Source: Bacteroides caecimuris
Lineage (GTDB): Bacteria > Bacteroidota > Bacteroidia > Bacteroidales > Bacteroidaceae
Direction of reading: 5' to 3'
DNA length: 64,000 bases
NCBI RefSeq assembly: GCF_001688725.2
Contig: NZ_CP015401.2
Coordinates: 1-64,000 of the forward strand
Under the pieces are notes generated by a model. The model had not been told where the DNA came from. It was given only the letters and a program-made list of their open reading frames with translations, and did not search any database. A program made the position numbers and the translations under genes. Shown here piece by piece: positions 52,760-63,200 of this stretch; position 1 is the stretch's first letter, and every line of letters begins with the position of its first letter.

Positions 52760-52807
52760 CAAACACTACTATGGAACAGAAAATTATAGAAAATAAAAAG
52801 TGATATT

Positions 52808-54535
52808 ATGAGAACATTAAAATTGATTTTGTCGGGTTGGCAATCCGTGGCGCTTGTCGTATCTTTTATGCTGTTTTTTAATATGGAGGTGAGTGGCAAG
52901 GGTAAAATAACGAAAAATGCTCCTGTCTTTACGCAATTTATTTATCAGGGAGAGGATGCTATTTATCAAAACAATCCTTTAAAGCCGGGTGAGTTCTATA
53001 ATCCTATTTTGCAGGGTTGCTATCCCGATCCGAGTATAACGCGGAAAGGGAATGATTATTATTTAGTGTGCTCATCTTTTGCCATGTTTCCCGGGGTGCC
53101 TATTTTCCATTCTAATGATTTGGTCAACTGGAAACAAATCGGTCATGTGCTGGACAGAACATCACAATTAAAGGTTGAAGATTGTGGTATTAGTGCTGGT
53201 GTATATGCTCCTGCTATAAGATATAATCCCCATAATGATACGTTTTATATGATAACCACTCAATTTTCCGGCGGCTTTGGAAATATGGTGGTAAAGACAA
53301 AGAATCCGGAGAATGGCTGGAGCGATCCGATCAAACTTCAATTTGAAGGCATTGATCCTTCTCTTTTCTTTGATGATAATGGCAAGGCATACGTGGTACA
53401 TAATGATGCTCCTGCTCAGGGAGAAGAACGTTATTCGGGACACCGTGTCATAAAAATATGGGATTATGATGTAGAAAATGATAAAGTGGTTCCGGGAACA
53501 GACCGGATCATCGTAAACGGTGGCGTCAATATAGAAGAAAAGCCGGTATGGATTGAAGCTCCTCATATCTATAAGAAAGACGGACGTTATTATTTAATGT
53601 GTGCCGAAGGAGGAACCGGAGGCTGGCATAGCGAAGTCATTTTTGTGAGTGATCATCCGAAAGGACCTTATCTTCCGGCAAATAATAATCCTATTTTGAC
53701 TCAACGTTATTTTCCTGCAGACCGGGCGGATAAAGTAGACTGGGCTGGTCATGCAGACTTAGTGGAGGGACCCGACGGAAAATATTATGGTGTATTTTTA
53801 GGAATACGCCCCAATGAGAAGAACAGAGTGAATACCGGACGCGAAACTTTCATTCTTCCGGTGGACTGGAGCGGAACATTTCCCGTTTTCGAGAATGGGC
53901 TTATCCCTATGAAACCTACATTGAAGATGCCTTCGGGAGTAGAGAACCAGACAGGGAAAAACGGTTATTTGCCTAGTGGCAACTTTGTCTTTAAGGATGA
54001 TTTCTCCGATAAGACATTAGACTTAAGATGGATCGGTCTTAGAGGTCCTCGTGAAGATTTTGTTGATATGACCGATAAAGGGTTGCGCGTCATCCCTTTT
54101 ACTACGAATATCAATGAAGTGAAACCTACTTCTACCTTGTTCTACCGTCAGCAGCATAATCAATTTACCGCGGCAGCGACCATGGAGTACAAGCCGAAAA
54201 ATGAGAAAGACTTTGCCGGTATAACATGTTATCAAAATGAAAGATATCACTATGTTTTCGGTATCACTAAAAAGGGAAAAGACTATTACCTGATGCTGCA
54301 AAGAACCGAAAAAGGGCAAGCGAGTGTCCTGGCTGAGGTGAAAATAGAAATAGAGAAACCTGTGACACTGCAAGTGGCAGCCAATGGAGATGATTATCGT
54401 TTTGATTATTCGATTGATGGCAAAAGTTTTACCAATGTAGGAGGAACCGTTTCCGGTGATATTCTTTCTACCAATGTGGCTGGTGGCTTTACGGGAGCAA
54501 TGATTGGCTTGTATGCAACATCTGTTGGTAATTAA
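52808..54535 (+). CDS. GH43 beta-xylosidase/arabinofuranosidase, C2-domain type
   Basis: A 575-residue secreted GH43 enzyme with a signal peptide to about residue 30. The propeller starts at YNPILQGCYPDPSITRKG (base Asp). The second Asp is in GIDPSLFFDDNGKAY and the acid Glu in PVWIEAPHIYKKDG. GHADLVEGPDGKYY is also typical. A C-terminal beta-sandwich (about 395-575) ends with SIDGKSFTNVGG. It resembles GH43 beta-xylosidases of the XynB type and is a paralogue of 58438-60171, which lies under an equivalent promoter. It probably acts on xylo- or arabinoxylo-oligosaccharides. Confidence 0.9.
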   Translation: MRTLKLILSGWQSVALVVSFMLFFNMEVSGKGKITKNAPVFTQFIYQGEDAIYQNNPLKPGEFYNPILQGCYPDPSITRKGNDYYLVCSSFAMFPGVPIFHSNDLVNWKQIGHVLDRTSQLKVEDCGISAGVYAPAIRYNPHNDTFYMITTQFSGGFGNMVVKTKNPENGWSDPIKLQFEGIDPSLFFDDNGKAYVVHNDAPAQGEERYSGHRVIKIWDYDVENDKVVPGTDRIIVNGGVNIEEKPVWIEAPHIYKKDGRYYLMCAEGGTGGWHSEVIFVSDHPKGPYLPANNNPILTQRYFPADRADKVDWAGHADLVEGPDGKYYGVFLGIRPNEKNRVNTGRETFILPVDWSGTFPVFENGLIPMKPTLKMPSGVENQTGKNGYLPSGNFVFKDDFSDKTLDLRWIGLRGPREDFVDMTDKGLRVIPFTTNINEVKPTSTLFYRQQHNQFTAAATMEYKPKNEKDFAGITCYQNERYHYVFGITKKGKDYYLMLQRTEKGQASVLAEVKIEIEKPVTLQVAANGDDYRFDYSIDGKSFTNVGGTVSGDILSTNVAGGFTGAMIGLYATSVGN

Positions 54536-54560
54536 TTAGAAACCTTATTATTCTATAATT

Positions 54561-54875
54561 ATGAAAATACATCATCTGTTTTGGGGTATATGTGTATGCT
54601 TCAGCACCCATGTCTTATTCGCACAGAACTATCAGAAAACATCGTCAGGCATTAAGACCACTGTGAATGCGGTGGATATAGAAGTGCAATATGAAAAAGG
54701 AACTTATACGGAAATTCCAATCTCTTGGAATAATGCATCTCGTAAATTGACGATAGGGGCAAGAAAAGGTGCGTATGAGGGAATGTTGAAGAACCGTAAG
54801 TTTACTGTAACCCTTCAGGACGGAACTCAAAAAAGCGTCGATTATAGTGGGAAGGCAGTTTCTGTAAAGTTTTGA
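54561..54875 (+). CDS. GH31-derived mini-protein: signal peptide, GH31 start and DUF5110 end
   Basis: A 104-residue secreted protein with a signal peptide to about residue 22 (HVLFAQ). Residues 23-44 (NYQKTSSGIKTTVNAVDIEV) look like the first mature residues of Bacteroides GH31 enzymes. From about residue 46 (YEKGTYTEIPISWNNAS, then LTIGARKGAYEGMLK) it matches the C-terminal DUF5110 domain of GH31. The whole catalytic barrel is missing, so this looks like an in-frame internal deletion of an alpha-xylosidase or alpha-glucosidase gene. Both reading frame and signal peptide are intact, and it sits between the GH43 and GH97 genes with short gaps, so it may be expressed as a small periplasmic protein. 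Confidence 0.75.
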   Translation: MKIHHLFWGICVCFSTHVLFAQNYQKTSSGIKTTVNAVDIEVQYEKGTYTEIPISWNNASRKLTIGARKGAYEGMLKNRKFTVTLQDGTQKSVDYSGKAVSVKF

Positions 54876-54932
54876 TTGTAAATAAAATGTGTGATTATGT
54901 CAGTAGAAAAGAATCTGAAAAGTAGAAATAGG

Positions 54933-56873
54933 ATGAAGTTTTTTATAGTAATGGCTATGCTATTGGGGAGTAGCGTTGCAAGTGCAGAAAATAAACAGAT
55001 AACAAGTCCTGATGGGAAGCTGGTAGTAACAGTCTCAGATACGGATGGAAGACCTTCTTATTCTGTTAGTTATGACAATGTTCTCTTTTTGCAACCATCT
55101 CCATTGGGGATGGTTGCAAATATAGGAGATTTCTCATCGGGGATGTCGCTGGAGAAGAATGTTTCAACCAATAAAATAGATGAAACATACGAGTTGGCTT
55201 CTATTAAAAAGAGCAAGGTTCGTTATGTGGCGAATGAAGCTGTATTTTCGTTTACACAACAAGGGAAAACAATTTATGACGTTATATTCCGCATAAGTAA
55301 TAACGATGTTGCTTTTAAATATAAGATGTATCCGCAAGGTGAGACACTAAGCTGCGTGGTTGAGCAAGAAGCCACAGGATTTGTGTTTCCTGACGGAACC
55401 ACCACTTTCCTTTGTCCGCAAAGTAAACCGATGGGAGGATTTGCCCGTACTTCTCCAAGTTATGAGACGTCTTATACGGCAGATGATGCCGCTGGGAAAA
55501 ATGGCTGGGGAGAAGGATATACATTTCCCTGTCTGTTCCGTAATGGGGATAACGGTTGGGTGCTTGTTTCCGAAACGGGAGTAAATGGTGGATATTGTGC
55601 GAGCCGTCTGTTGGGACACAAAGGAGGAACGTATACAATCGGATTTCCGCAAGAAGGTGAAGCGAATGGAAATGGTACGGCTTCTCCGGGGATAGCGTTA
55701 CCGGGCGAGACGCCTTGGCGTACTATCACTGTGGGCAAGACTTTGGCTCCGATAGTGGAGACAACGGTTCCTTTTGATGTTGTAAAACCGCTTTATCCGG
55801 CAAAAGGAGAGTATACGTATGGCCGGGGTTCATGGAGCTGGATTATCGGTATGGATGGAAGTACTAATTATAAAGAGCAACTCCGGTATATTGATTTCTC
55901 GGCAGCAATGGGCTATCAGTCCGTGTTGGTGGATGCTTTGTGGGATAAGCAAATAGGGCGTGATAAAATGGAAGAATTGGCTAAATATGGGAAGGACAAA
56001 GGGGTAGCTCTTTATTTGTGGTATAATTCGAATGGGTATTGGAATGATGCTCCGCAAACTCCGCGGGGGATTATGAATAATGCCATAGCCAGACGTAAGG
56101 AGATGAAATGGATGCAAAGCATTGGTATCCGTGGAATAAAAGTTGACTTTTTCGGAGGCGACAAGCAAATGACTATGCAGCTGTATGAAGATATCTTGTC
56201 GGATGCAAACGAGTACGGTCTTCTGGTTATTTTCCATGGATGTACTTTGCCTCGTGGCTGGGAACGTATGTATCCTAACTTCGCATCGAGCGAGGCTGTA
56301 TTGGCTAGTGAAAATCTTCATTTCTCTCAAGGCAGCTGTGATAATGAGGCTTTTAATGCCACCCTGCATCCGTTTATCCGTAACACGGTAGGTAGCATGG
56401 ATTTCGGCGGTAGTGCATTGAACAAATATTATAATGCGGATAATGCTCCGCGGGGAAGCCGGCGGGTGACATCAGATGTCTACGCACTGGCTACGGCGGT
56501 GCTATTTCAGAGTCCGGTACAGCATTTCGCCCTGGCACCGAATAACCTGACCGATGCTCCGTCGTGGGCTATTGATTTTATGAAAGAGGTGCCCACGACT
56601 TGGGACGAGGTACGTTTCATTGATGGTTATCCTGGTAAATACGTTATTCTTGCCCGTCGTCATGGAGACCAATGGTATATTGCCGGAGTAAATGCGCAGA
56701 AGGAAACACTGAAACTTAAAGTTAATTTGCCGATGTTCTCCAATGGAGAAAAGGTAAGACTGTTTAGTGATGATAAGGCATTGCAGGGTAGCGTAAAACA
56801 AATAGAAATAGGAAAGAAACAAGAATTACGGTTGGCTATTCCTTGTAATGGCGGAGTATTGATAACCAAATAA
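54933..56873 (+). CDS. GH97 alpha-glycosidase, retaining (alpha-galactosidase-like)
   Basis: A 646-residue secreted enzyme from ATG 54933 (MKFFIVMAMLLGSSVASA, a clean signal peptide). Starts at 54897 (ATG) or 54891 (GTG) would add up to 14 residues. An N-terminal beta-supersandwich (about 20-280; SPDGKLVVTVS) precedes a TIM barrel. The barrel has RGIKVDFFGG, whose Asp (about 405) matches the nucleophile of retaining GH97 alpha-galactosidases rather than the glutamates of inverting SusB-type enzymes. YPNFASSEAV gives the likely acid/base Glu. It probably removes alpha-galactose side groups of complex xylans. Calcium-binding glutamates were not mapped. Confidence 0.9.
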   Translation: MKFFIVMAMLLGSSVASAENKQITSPDGKLVVTVSDTDGRPSYSVSYDNVLFLQPSPLGMVANIGDFSSGMSLEKNVSTNKIDETYELASIKKSKVRYVANEAVFSFTQQGKTIYDVIFRISNNDVAFKYKMYPQGETLSCVVEQEATGFVFPDGTTTFLCPQSKPMGGFARTSPSYETSYTADDAAGKNGWGEGYTFPCLFRNGDNGWVLVSETGVNGGYCASRLLGHKGGTYTIGFPQEGEANGNGTASPGIALPGETPWRTITVGKTLAPIVETTVPFDVVKPLYPAKGEYTYGRGSWSWIIGMDGSTNYKEQLRYIDFSAAMGYQSVLVDALWDKQIGRDKMEELAKYGKDKGVALYLWYNSNGYWNDAPQTPRGIMNNAIARRKEMKWMQSIGIRGIKVDFFGGDKQMTMQLYEDILSDANEYGLLVIFHGCTLPRGWERMYPNFASSEAVLASENLHFSQGSCDNEAFNATLHPFIRNTVGSMDFGGSALNKYYNADNAPRGSRRVTSDVYALATAVLFQSPVQHFALAPNNLTDAPSWAIDFMKEVPTTWDEVRFIDGYPGKYVILARRHGDQWYIAGVNAQKETLKLKVNLPMFSNGEKVRLFSDDKALQGSVKQIEIGKKQELRLAIPCNGGVLITK

Positions 56874-56892
56874 CCATTTAAAATAAAAGAAT

Positions 56893-58224
56893 ATGAGAAA
56901 CTTAAAATTTTTAGGCGTGTCGTTTTTGTTGGCAATGGCTGCCGCCACTTCGGGAACTGCACAAAATCCTATTATCCAGACAAAATATACTGCCGATCCG
57001 GCTCCGATGGTATATAACGATACCGTTTTCCTTTATACAACCCATGACGAGGATGATGCCGAAGGATTCAAAATGTTGGACTGGTTACTTTATACTTCCA
57101 CCGATATGGTCAATTGGACCGATCACGGAGCGGTCGCTTCTCTGAAGAGTTTTGATTGGGTGAAACGTGATAACGGTGCCTGGGCAGAACAAGTCATCGA
57201 GCGTAATGGTAAGTTTTACATGTATTGCCCGATTCACGGTAATGGTATTGGCGTATTGGTATCCGACTCTCCTTACGGTCCTTTTAAAGACCCTTTGAAC
57301 AAACCGTTGGTTTGGCAAAAGGAGCATTGGGATGATATTGACCCTACCGTGTTTATTGATGATGACGGGCAAGCTTATATGTATTGGGGCAATCCGAATG
57401 TTTATTATGTAAAGTTGAATGAGGACATGATTTCATATTCGGGGGAAATAGTTAAATTGGCTGATAGACCGGAACATTATCAGGAAGGACCGTGGGTATA
57501 TAAACGTAACGGTCGTTATTATATGGCTTTCGCTTCTACTTGTTGTCCGGAAGGGATTGGCTATGCCATGAGTGACAAAGCTACCGGACCATGGAGTACG
57601 AAAGGATATATTATGCGTCCAACGGAAAGAACCAGAGGGAATCATCCCGGAATTATTGATTATAAAGGCAGTTCTTATGTGTTCGGCCTAAATTATGATT
57701 TACTACATCTGGAGACTTTCGACCATAAAGAACGCCGTTCGGTATCCGTTGCAAAAATGCATTATAATCCGGATGGAACTATTCAGGAAGTTCCTTATTG
57801 GCAGGAGACGAAACTGGAACAGATTGAAAACTTTAATCCTTACCGTAGAGTGGAAGCCGAAACAATGGCTTGGGGATATGGTCTTAAAGCTGAAAATCAT
57901 AAGAATGGTGGTTTGTATATAACCGATATTGATGATAATGAATATCTGTGTGTGCGTGGTGTCGACTTTGGCAAGAAGGGAGCAAAGAAATTCAGTGTAA
58001 GCGCAGCTTGTGTTGAAAAAGGCGGAATGATAGAAATTCGTCTGGACAGCACGGAAGGTCCGGTAATAGGCAGTATCAGTATATTACCGACAGGAGGACT
58101 GGATATCTATAAGCAGATGTCATGCCGGATTAAGAATGCAAAGGGGGTACATGACCTTTATTTCTGCTTTAAGGGAGAGAAGGGAAACAAACTCTTCAAT
58201 CTGGATTATTGGGAATTTAAATAG
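56893..58224 (+). CDS. GH43 enzyme with C-terminal CBM6-like domain (paralogue)
   Basis: A 443-residue secreted enzyme with a signal peptide to about residue 23 (TSGTAQNP). The GH43 propeller has KYTADPAPMVYNDTVFLY (base Asp), DIDPTVFIDDDGQAYMYWG (second Asp) and YQEGPWVYKRNGRYY (acid Glu). A CBM6-like C-terminal domain starts at NPYRRVEAETMAWGYGL. It is clearly paralogous to 46174-47556, with the same architecture, but is shorter by a loop. It follows the GH97 gene by 19 nt. Likely arabinofuranosidase or xylosidase activity on decorated xylan. Confidence 0.9.
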   Translation: MRNLKFLGVSFLLAMAAATSGTAQNPIIQTKYTADPAPMVYNDTVFLYTTHDEDDAEGFKMLDWLLYTSTDMVNWTDHGAVASLKSFDWVKRDNGAWAEQVIERNGKFYMYCPIHGNGIGVLVSDSPYGPFKDPLNKPLVWQKEHWDDIDPTVFIDDDGQAYMYWGNPNVYYVKLNEDMISYSGEIVKLADRPEHYQEGPWVYKRNGRYYMAFASTCCPEGIGYAMSDKATGPWSTKGYIMRPTERTRGNHPGIIDYKGSSYVFGLNYDLLHLETFDHKERRSVSVAKMHYNPDGTIQEVPYWQETKLEQIENFNPYRRVEAETMAWGYGLKAENHKNGGLYITDIDDNEYLCVRGVDFGKKGAKKFSVSAACVEKGGMIEIRLDSTEGPVIGSISILPTGGLDIYKQMSCRIKNAKGVHDLYFCFKGEKGNKLFNLDYWEFK

Positions 58225-58281
58225 CTTTTCATAAAAAAATAAGATTGTAATATATTGATAATCAATGTGGTCATTGGGGCG

Positions 58282-58388
58282 TGCTACAAGGGAAAAGATA
58301 GATGTAACATTGAAAATAAAGATGTTATTTAGGAAAAGAAGCCCGTAACATAATTATATTTGTAGTTTTGTGAACTGGCATACCTTTG
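58282..58388 (+). promoter_or_regulatory. Promoter with four phased half-sites (array 3)
   Basis: TGCTACAA (58282), TGTAACAT (58303), TGTTATTT (58323) and CGTAACAT (58344): steps of 21, 20 and 21 bp, the same as array 2. A -7 box TACCTTTG follows at 58381-58388, with 29 nt after the last copy. It drives the GH43 gene at 58438 and probably susC/susD beyond. Confidence 0.75.
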
Positions 58389-58437
58389 CAGAAAAGATCA
58401 GTGAATCGTATTTGATTATCAAAAAATAAGAAGTATT

Positions 58438-60171
58438 ATGAAGAATACACAGGCAATGCAATTAATGTCAATCGTCTGGCTCTCCGCATTTATGTTGGGG
58501 ATGACAGTGATGTCATGTAACTCAAAGAAAGAACAGCAATTACCGGCTATTGGAAAATCTGTGGCTCTCTTTGATTATTTCTCTTACAAGGGAAATGATG
58601 ACTTTTATATATCCAATCCTCTATCAGGTGAGGACTATTTCTACAATCCTATTTTGCCGGGATGGTATTCCGATCCTAGTGTTTGCACAAATGGAGAAGG
58701 TGACTACTTTCTCGTAACATCTACATTCACTTATTTCCCCGGTGTTCCTATTTTCCACAGCAAGGACTTGGTGAACTGGAAACAGATAGGGCATGTATTG
58801 AACCGTGCTTCGCAATTAGTGAATATGGAAGGGCAGAAAGTGAGTGGCGGCATTTTTGCTCCGGCTATTTCTTATAATCCGCATAACAAGACCTATTATA
58901 TGGTGACAACCAATGTAGGGGCCGGAAATTTCTTTGTGAAGACACAAGACCCGTTTGGTGAATGGTCGGAGCCTATTATGTTGCCGGAAGTCGGGGGTAT
59001 TGATCCTTCTTTCTTTTTTGATGAAGATGGCAAGGCATATATTGTTAATAATGATGAGGCTCCGGATAATAAGCCTGAATATAGCGGACACCGTACCATA
59101 CGCATACAAGAGTTTGATGTGAAAACAGATAAGACGATCGGTCCCCGTAAGATTCTTGTAAACAAAGGAGCTCAACCGGCAGACAAGCCAATCTGGATAG
59201 AAGGTCCTCATTTGTATAAGATAAATGGAAAGTATTTCTTGATGTCTGCCGAAGGTGGAACGGGAAATTGGCATTCGGAAGTGATTTTCCGTGGTGATTC
59301 TCCGATGGGTAAATTTCTTCCATGGAAAAACAATCCGATTCTGACGCAAAGACATTTGAATTCTGACCGTCCTAATTCGGTAACTTGTGCTGGTCATGCT
59401 GACTTGATTCAGACAAAAGAGGGAGATTGGTGGGCTGTTTTTCTGGCTTGCCGCCCTATTAATAATCAGTTTGAGAATTTGGGACGTGAAACATTCATGA
59501 TGCCGGTGAAATGGAGCGAAGACGGATTCCCGTATATGACTCAAGGCGATGATTTGGTACCTATGATTGTAAAACGTGAAGGTGCGAAACGCGATACGAC
59601 AGTTACTTATGGTAATTTCGAGTTAATAGAGAACTTTGATTCTTCTGTACTTGATATGCGATGGATGACTTTGAGAACTTCTGCATCCGAACTATATTCA
59701 TTGACGGAAACACCCGGATATCTGACCTTGAAGTGTGCGGATATTAGCGCTACGGAAAAGAAGACCCCGGCATTTGTCTGCCGTCGGTTACAACATCATA
59801 AATTTGAATGTGCTACCCGTATGTTGTTCAATCCTTCTGACGATAAGGAGACAGCCGGAATGTTGTTGTTTAAAGATGAGACGCATCAATATTTCTTCTG
59901 TTTGAATAAAGTGGGTGAGAATAAAACTATTTCTCTGAAACAAATCGGTGAAAAGGAGCAGACATTGGCTTCAGATGAAATAGATGCAGATACAAATGAG
60001 GTATATTTGAAATTAGTATCTCAAGGAATTGGTTACGATTTCTATTATTCTGTTGATGGTGAAAAAAGCTGGAAACTGCTTTGTAAAGATGTAGATCCCA
60101 GTTATCTCTCTACTACAACGGCTGGTGGATTTACCGGCGCTACAATCGGATTATACGCTACTTGCAAATAA
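58438..60171 (+). CDS. GH43 beta-xylosidase/arabinofuranosidase lipoprotein (paralogue)
   Basis: A 577-residue lipoprotein (GMTVMSCNSK, lipid Cys near residue 27). The GH43 propeller opens with YNPILPGWYSDPSVCTNG (base Asp) and has GGIDPSFFFDEDGKAY (second Asp), KPIWIEGPHLYKINGK (acid Glu) and CAGHADLIQTKEGDWW. A C-terminal beta-sandwich spans about 395-577. Architecture matches 52808-54535, but this copy is lipid-anchored. The pair probably arose by duplication of promoter plus gene. It precedes susC by 120 bp with no new TAnnTTTG promoter seen. Confidence 0.9.
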   Translation: MKNTQAMQLMSIVWLSAFMLGMTVMSCNSKKEQQLPAIGKSVALFDYFSYKGNDDFYISNPLSGEDYFYNPILPGWYSDPSVCTNGEGDYFLVTSTFTYFPGVPIFHSKDLVNWKQIGHVLNRASQLVNMEGQKVSGGIFAPAISYNPHNKTYYMVTTNVGAGNFFVKTQDPFGEWSEPIMLPEVGGIDPSFFFDEDGKAYIVNNDEAPDNKPEYSGHRTIRIQEFDVKTDKTIGPRKILVNKGAQPADKPIWIEGPHLYKINGKYFLMSAEGGTGNWHSEVIFRGDSPMGKFLPWKNNPILTQRHLNSDRPNSVTCAGHADLIQTKEGDWWAVFLACRPINNQFENLGRETFMMPVKWSEDGFPYMTQGDDLVPMIVKREGAKRDTTVTYGNFELIENFDSSVLDMRWMTLRTSASELYSLTETPGYLTLKCADISATEKKTPAFVCRRLQHHKFECATRMLFNPSDDKETAGMLLFKDETHQYFFCLNKVGENKTISLKQIGEKEQTLASDEIDADTNEVYLKLVSQGIGYDFYYSVDGEKSWKLLCKDVDPSYLSTTTAGGFTGATIGLYATCK

Positions 60172-60291
60172 TGATTTTTTTTATATAAATCTAAATACTA
60201 GTAACTATGAGTGGTATTTATAATGATAGCTAATTCAATTAAAAAAGAATGATGATTAGAAAACAATGTAGTTAATTAACATCTTAAACTA

Positions 60292-63200
60292 ATGGTAATG
60301 AAAAATGTAACGAAGAAAATTCAAAAAATTCCTTACCTGTTTCTCCTTATGTTGTTTAGTTTTGTAACAGCATCAGCACAGAAAGGGATAACGGTGAGGG
60401 GAACGGTTCTTGATGGTCATGGTGAGACAATCATTGGAGCCTCGGTAATTTTAAAAGGTAATAATTCAGTAGGTACAATCACAGATATAGATGGCAATTT
60501 TGTATTGACTGTGCCCAATGAAAAGTCCGTCCTTGTTGTTTCGTATGTAGGAATGAAACCGCAGGAGGTAAAAGTGGTTTCCAAAGGTCTTATTAAAGTA
60601 ACATTGGAAGATGACACCCAGCAACTGGAAGAAGTCGTTGTGGTGGGTTACGGACAACAAAAGAAAGCGAGTGTGGTAGGTGCTATTACGCAGACCACTG
60701 GAAAAGTGTTGGAACGGGCAGCCGGTATTTCTGATATTGGTGCGGCGTTAACCGGCAACCTGCCGGGGGTTATTACTACTCAAAGTTCCGGTATGCCGGG
60801 CGAAGAGGAACCTAAAATCACAATTCGCGGTTCTAGTTCTTGGAATAATAGTGACCCGTTGGTGCTGGTAGATGGTATAGAACGTCCGATGAGCAGTGTA
60901 GACATTGCCTCCGTACAATCTATTTCTGTTTTGAAGGATGCTTCTGCAACAGCTGTCTATGGTGTGAAAGGTGCGAATGGTGTTATTTTGGTGACAACAA
61001 AACGTGGAACCGAAGGTGCTGCCCAAATTAACGTATCAGCCAATGCCACGATGAAGGTACCTTCCAAGCTTCCCAACAAGTTGGATTCTTATGATGCATT
61101 AATGGCGCGTAATATGGCTATTGAGCATGAGTTGAGCCTGTATCCGGATTCATGGTCGTATATAAAGCCGCAGGCAATTATTAATAAGTATCGTAATCCG
61201 GCAAATCTGGAACAAGCGGAACGTTATCCGAATGTGGACTGGCAAGATGTATTGTTTAAAGACTATGCGATGTCCTACAATGCAAATGTGAATGTTGGTG
61301 GTGGTACCCGCTTTGTTAAATATTTCGCTTCTGTGGATTATGTACATGAAGGTGACTTGTTTGAAGTGTTTGATAACGGGCGTGACTATAATTCCGGTTA
61401 TGGGTATGACCGTATTAATGTGCGTAGTAATCTGGATTTCCAAATAACCAAGAGTACTGTTTTTAAGGTAAATGTGGCAGGTTCTAATGGGTATAAGAAA
61501 ACTCCTTATAATAATTCCAATTATGATAGTTCGGCTGACTGGTCGATTGCCCAGCAGTGGGCGGGGGCGTATAATATTGCTCCGGATGTGTTCCTTCCCA
61601 AATATTCAGATGGTTCGTGGGGATATTATCCGAATATTTCGAATGTAACCAATTCAGCGGAAAATATTTCATTGGGGGGTACGATGACTACCACTACTAC
61701 GCAGATTACGACTGACTTTGCATTGGAACAGGATTTGAGTTTTATCACCAAAGGTTTGACTGCGAGAGCTATGGTTTCTTGGGATAATACTTTCGTTGAA
61801 TGGAAGCGTGGTATCAACGATTTATTTAACGATGCACAACGTAAATGGATTAATCCGGATACGGGTGAGGTCAGCTATAAAAAATCGTATGATAACAATA
61901 CCGGTTTTGATTTTATGCAGGGCGTAATGTGGAACACAGAAGGTGGTGAGGTTAAGAATTGGGCAACACAGCGTAATCTTAATTATCAGGCACAACTAAA
62001 CTGGGCCCGTAACTTTGGAAAACATAATGTCACCCTTATGGGGCTGTTTAGCCGTCAGGAAACTGCTACTGGTAGTGAAATTCCTCACTATCGTGAGGAC
62101 TGGGCATTCCGCACAACTTATAATTGGGCTGACCGGTATTTTATTGAATACAATGGCGCTTATAACGGTTCGGAGAAATTCAGCAAGGAAAATCGTTTTG
62201 CCTTTTTTAATTCGGGCGCTATCGGTTGGATGGTTAGTGAGGAACCGTTTATGAAGTTCTTGAAAGACCGCAGAATTCTGGATATGTTAAAACTTCGCGC
62301 TTCTTATGGTGAGATTGGTGATGATAACGTAAGCACACGCTGGTTATATATGAACCAATGGGCTTATGATGGAACTTCGTCTTTGGATGTAGATCGCGGC
62401 GTAAGTCCATATACATGGTTTCGTGAGTCGGCAGTAGGTAATTCTGACGTGCATTGGGAGAAAGTAAAGAAAGTGAATTTTGGTATTGATTACTCGTTTT
62501 TGGATGGTTTATTTGCTGGTAGCGTGGAAATCTTCCGCGACAAACGTACTGATATTTTGGTTGGCGGTAGTGATCGGGCTATTCCTTCTTATTTTGGTGC
62601 CACGGCAGTTACTGCCAATTTGGGTAAGGTTAAAACTAAAGGTTATGAGTTGGAACTTCGCTTTAATAAGACGTTCTCCAACGATATGCGCGTTTGGGCT
62701 AATATGAGTATGACCCATGCGGAAAATAAGATACTCGAAAAAGATGATGCTCCATTGTTGGCTGGTTATCAAAAGGTGGCAGGTTATGCCATCGGTCAGA
62801 ATAAGGCATTTATCGATAAGGGATATTTGAATTCTTATGATGACGTGATTGGTAGCCCGCAGCATGATACAAACAATTCATCACGTCTCCCCGGTGACTA
62901 TTACATCGTTGATTTCAATGGTGACGGTATAGTCGACAGCAAAGACCAGGCTCCTTATGGTTATTCTGATACTCCACAGAATACATATAATGCCACTCTT
63001 GGCTTTGAATGGAAGGGTTTTAGTGCTTTCGTTCAGTTCTATGGTGTAAATAATGTGACTCGTGTTGTTCAATTGACCAGTTTTGGTAGTCAGATGAATA
63101 CGGTGTATGATCAGGGTAGTTGGTGGTCTGAGGCTGGTGATGCGGCAGATGTAGTAACTCCGCGCTGGTTGTCGAAGGTGAGTAGTTACAGCAATGGTAC

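Noticed and set aside
58816..59544. 242-codon minus-strand open frame inside a GH43 gene
   Set aside because: Antisense to conserved GH43 catalytic sequence; no start signal or family resemblance.
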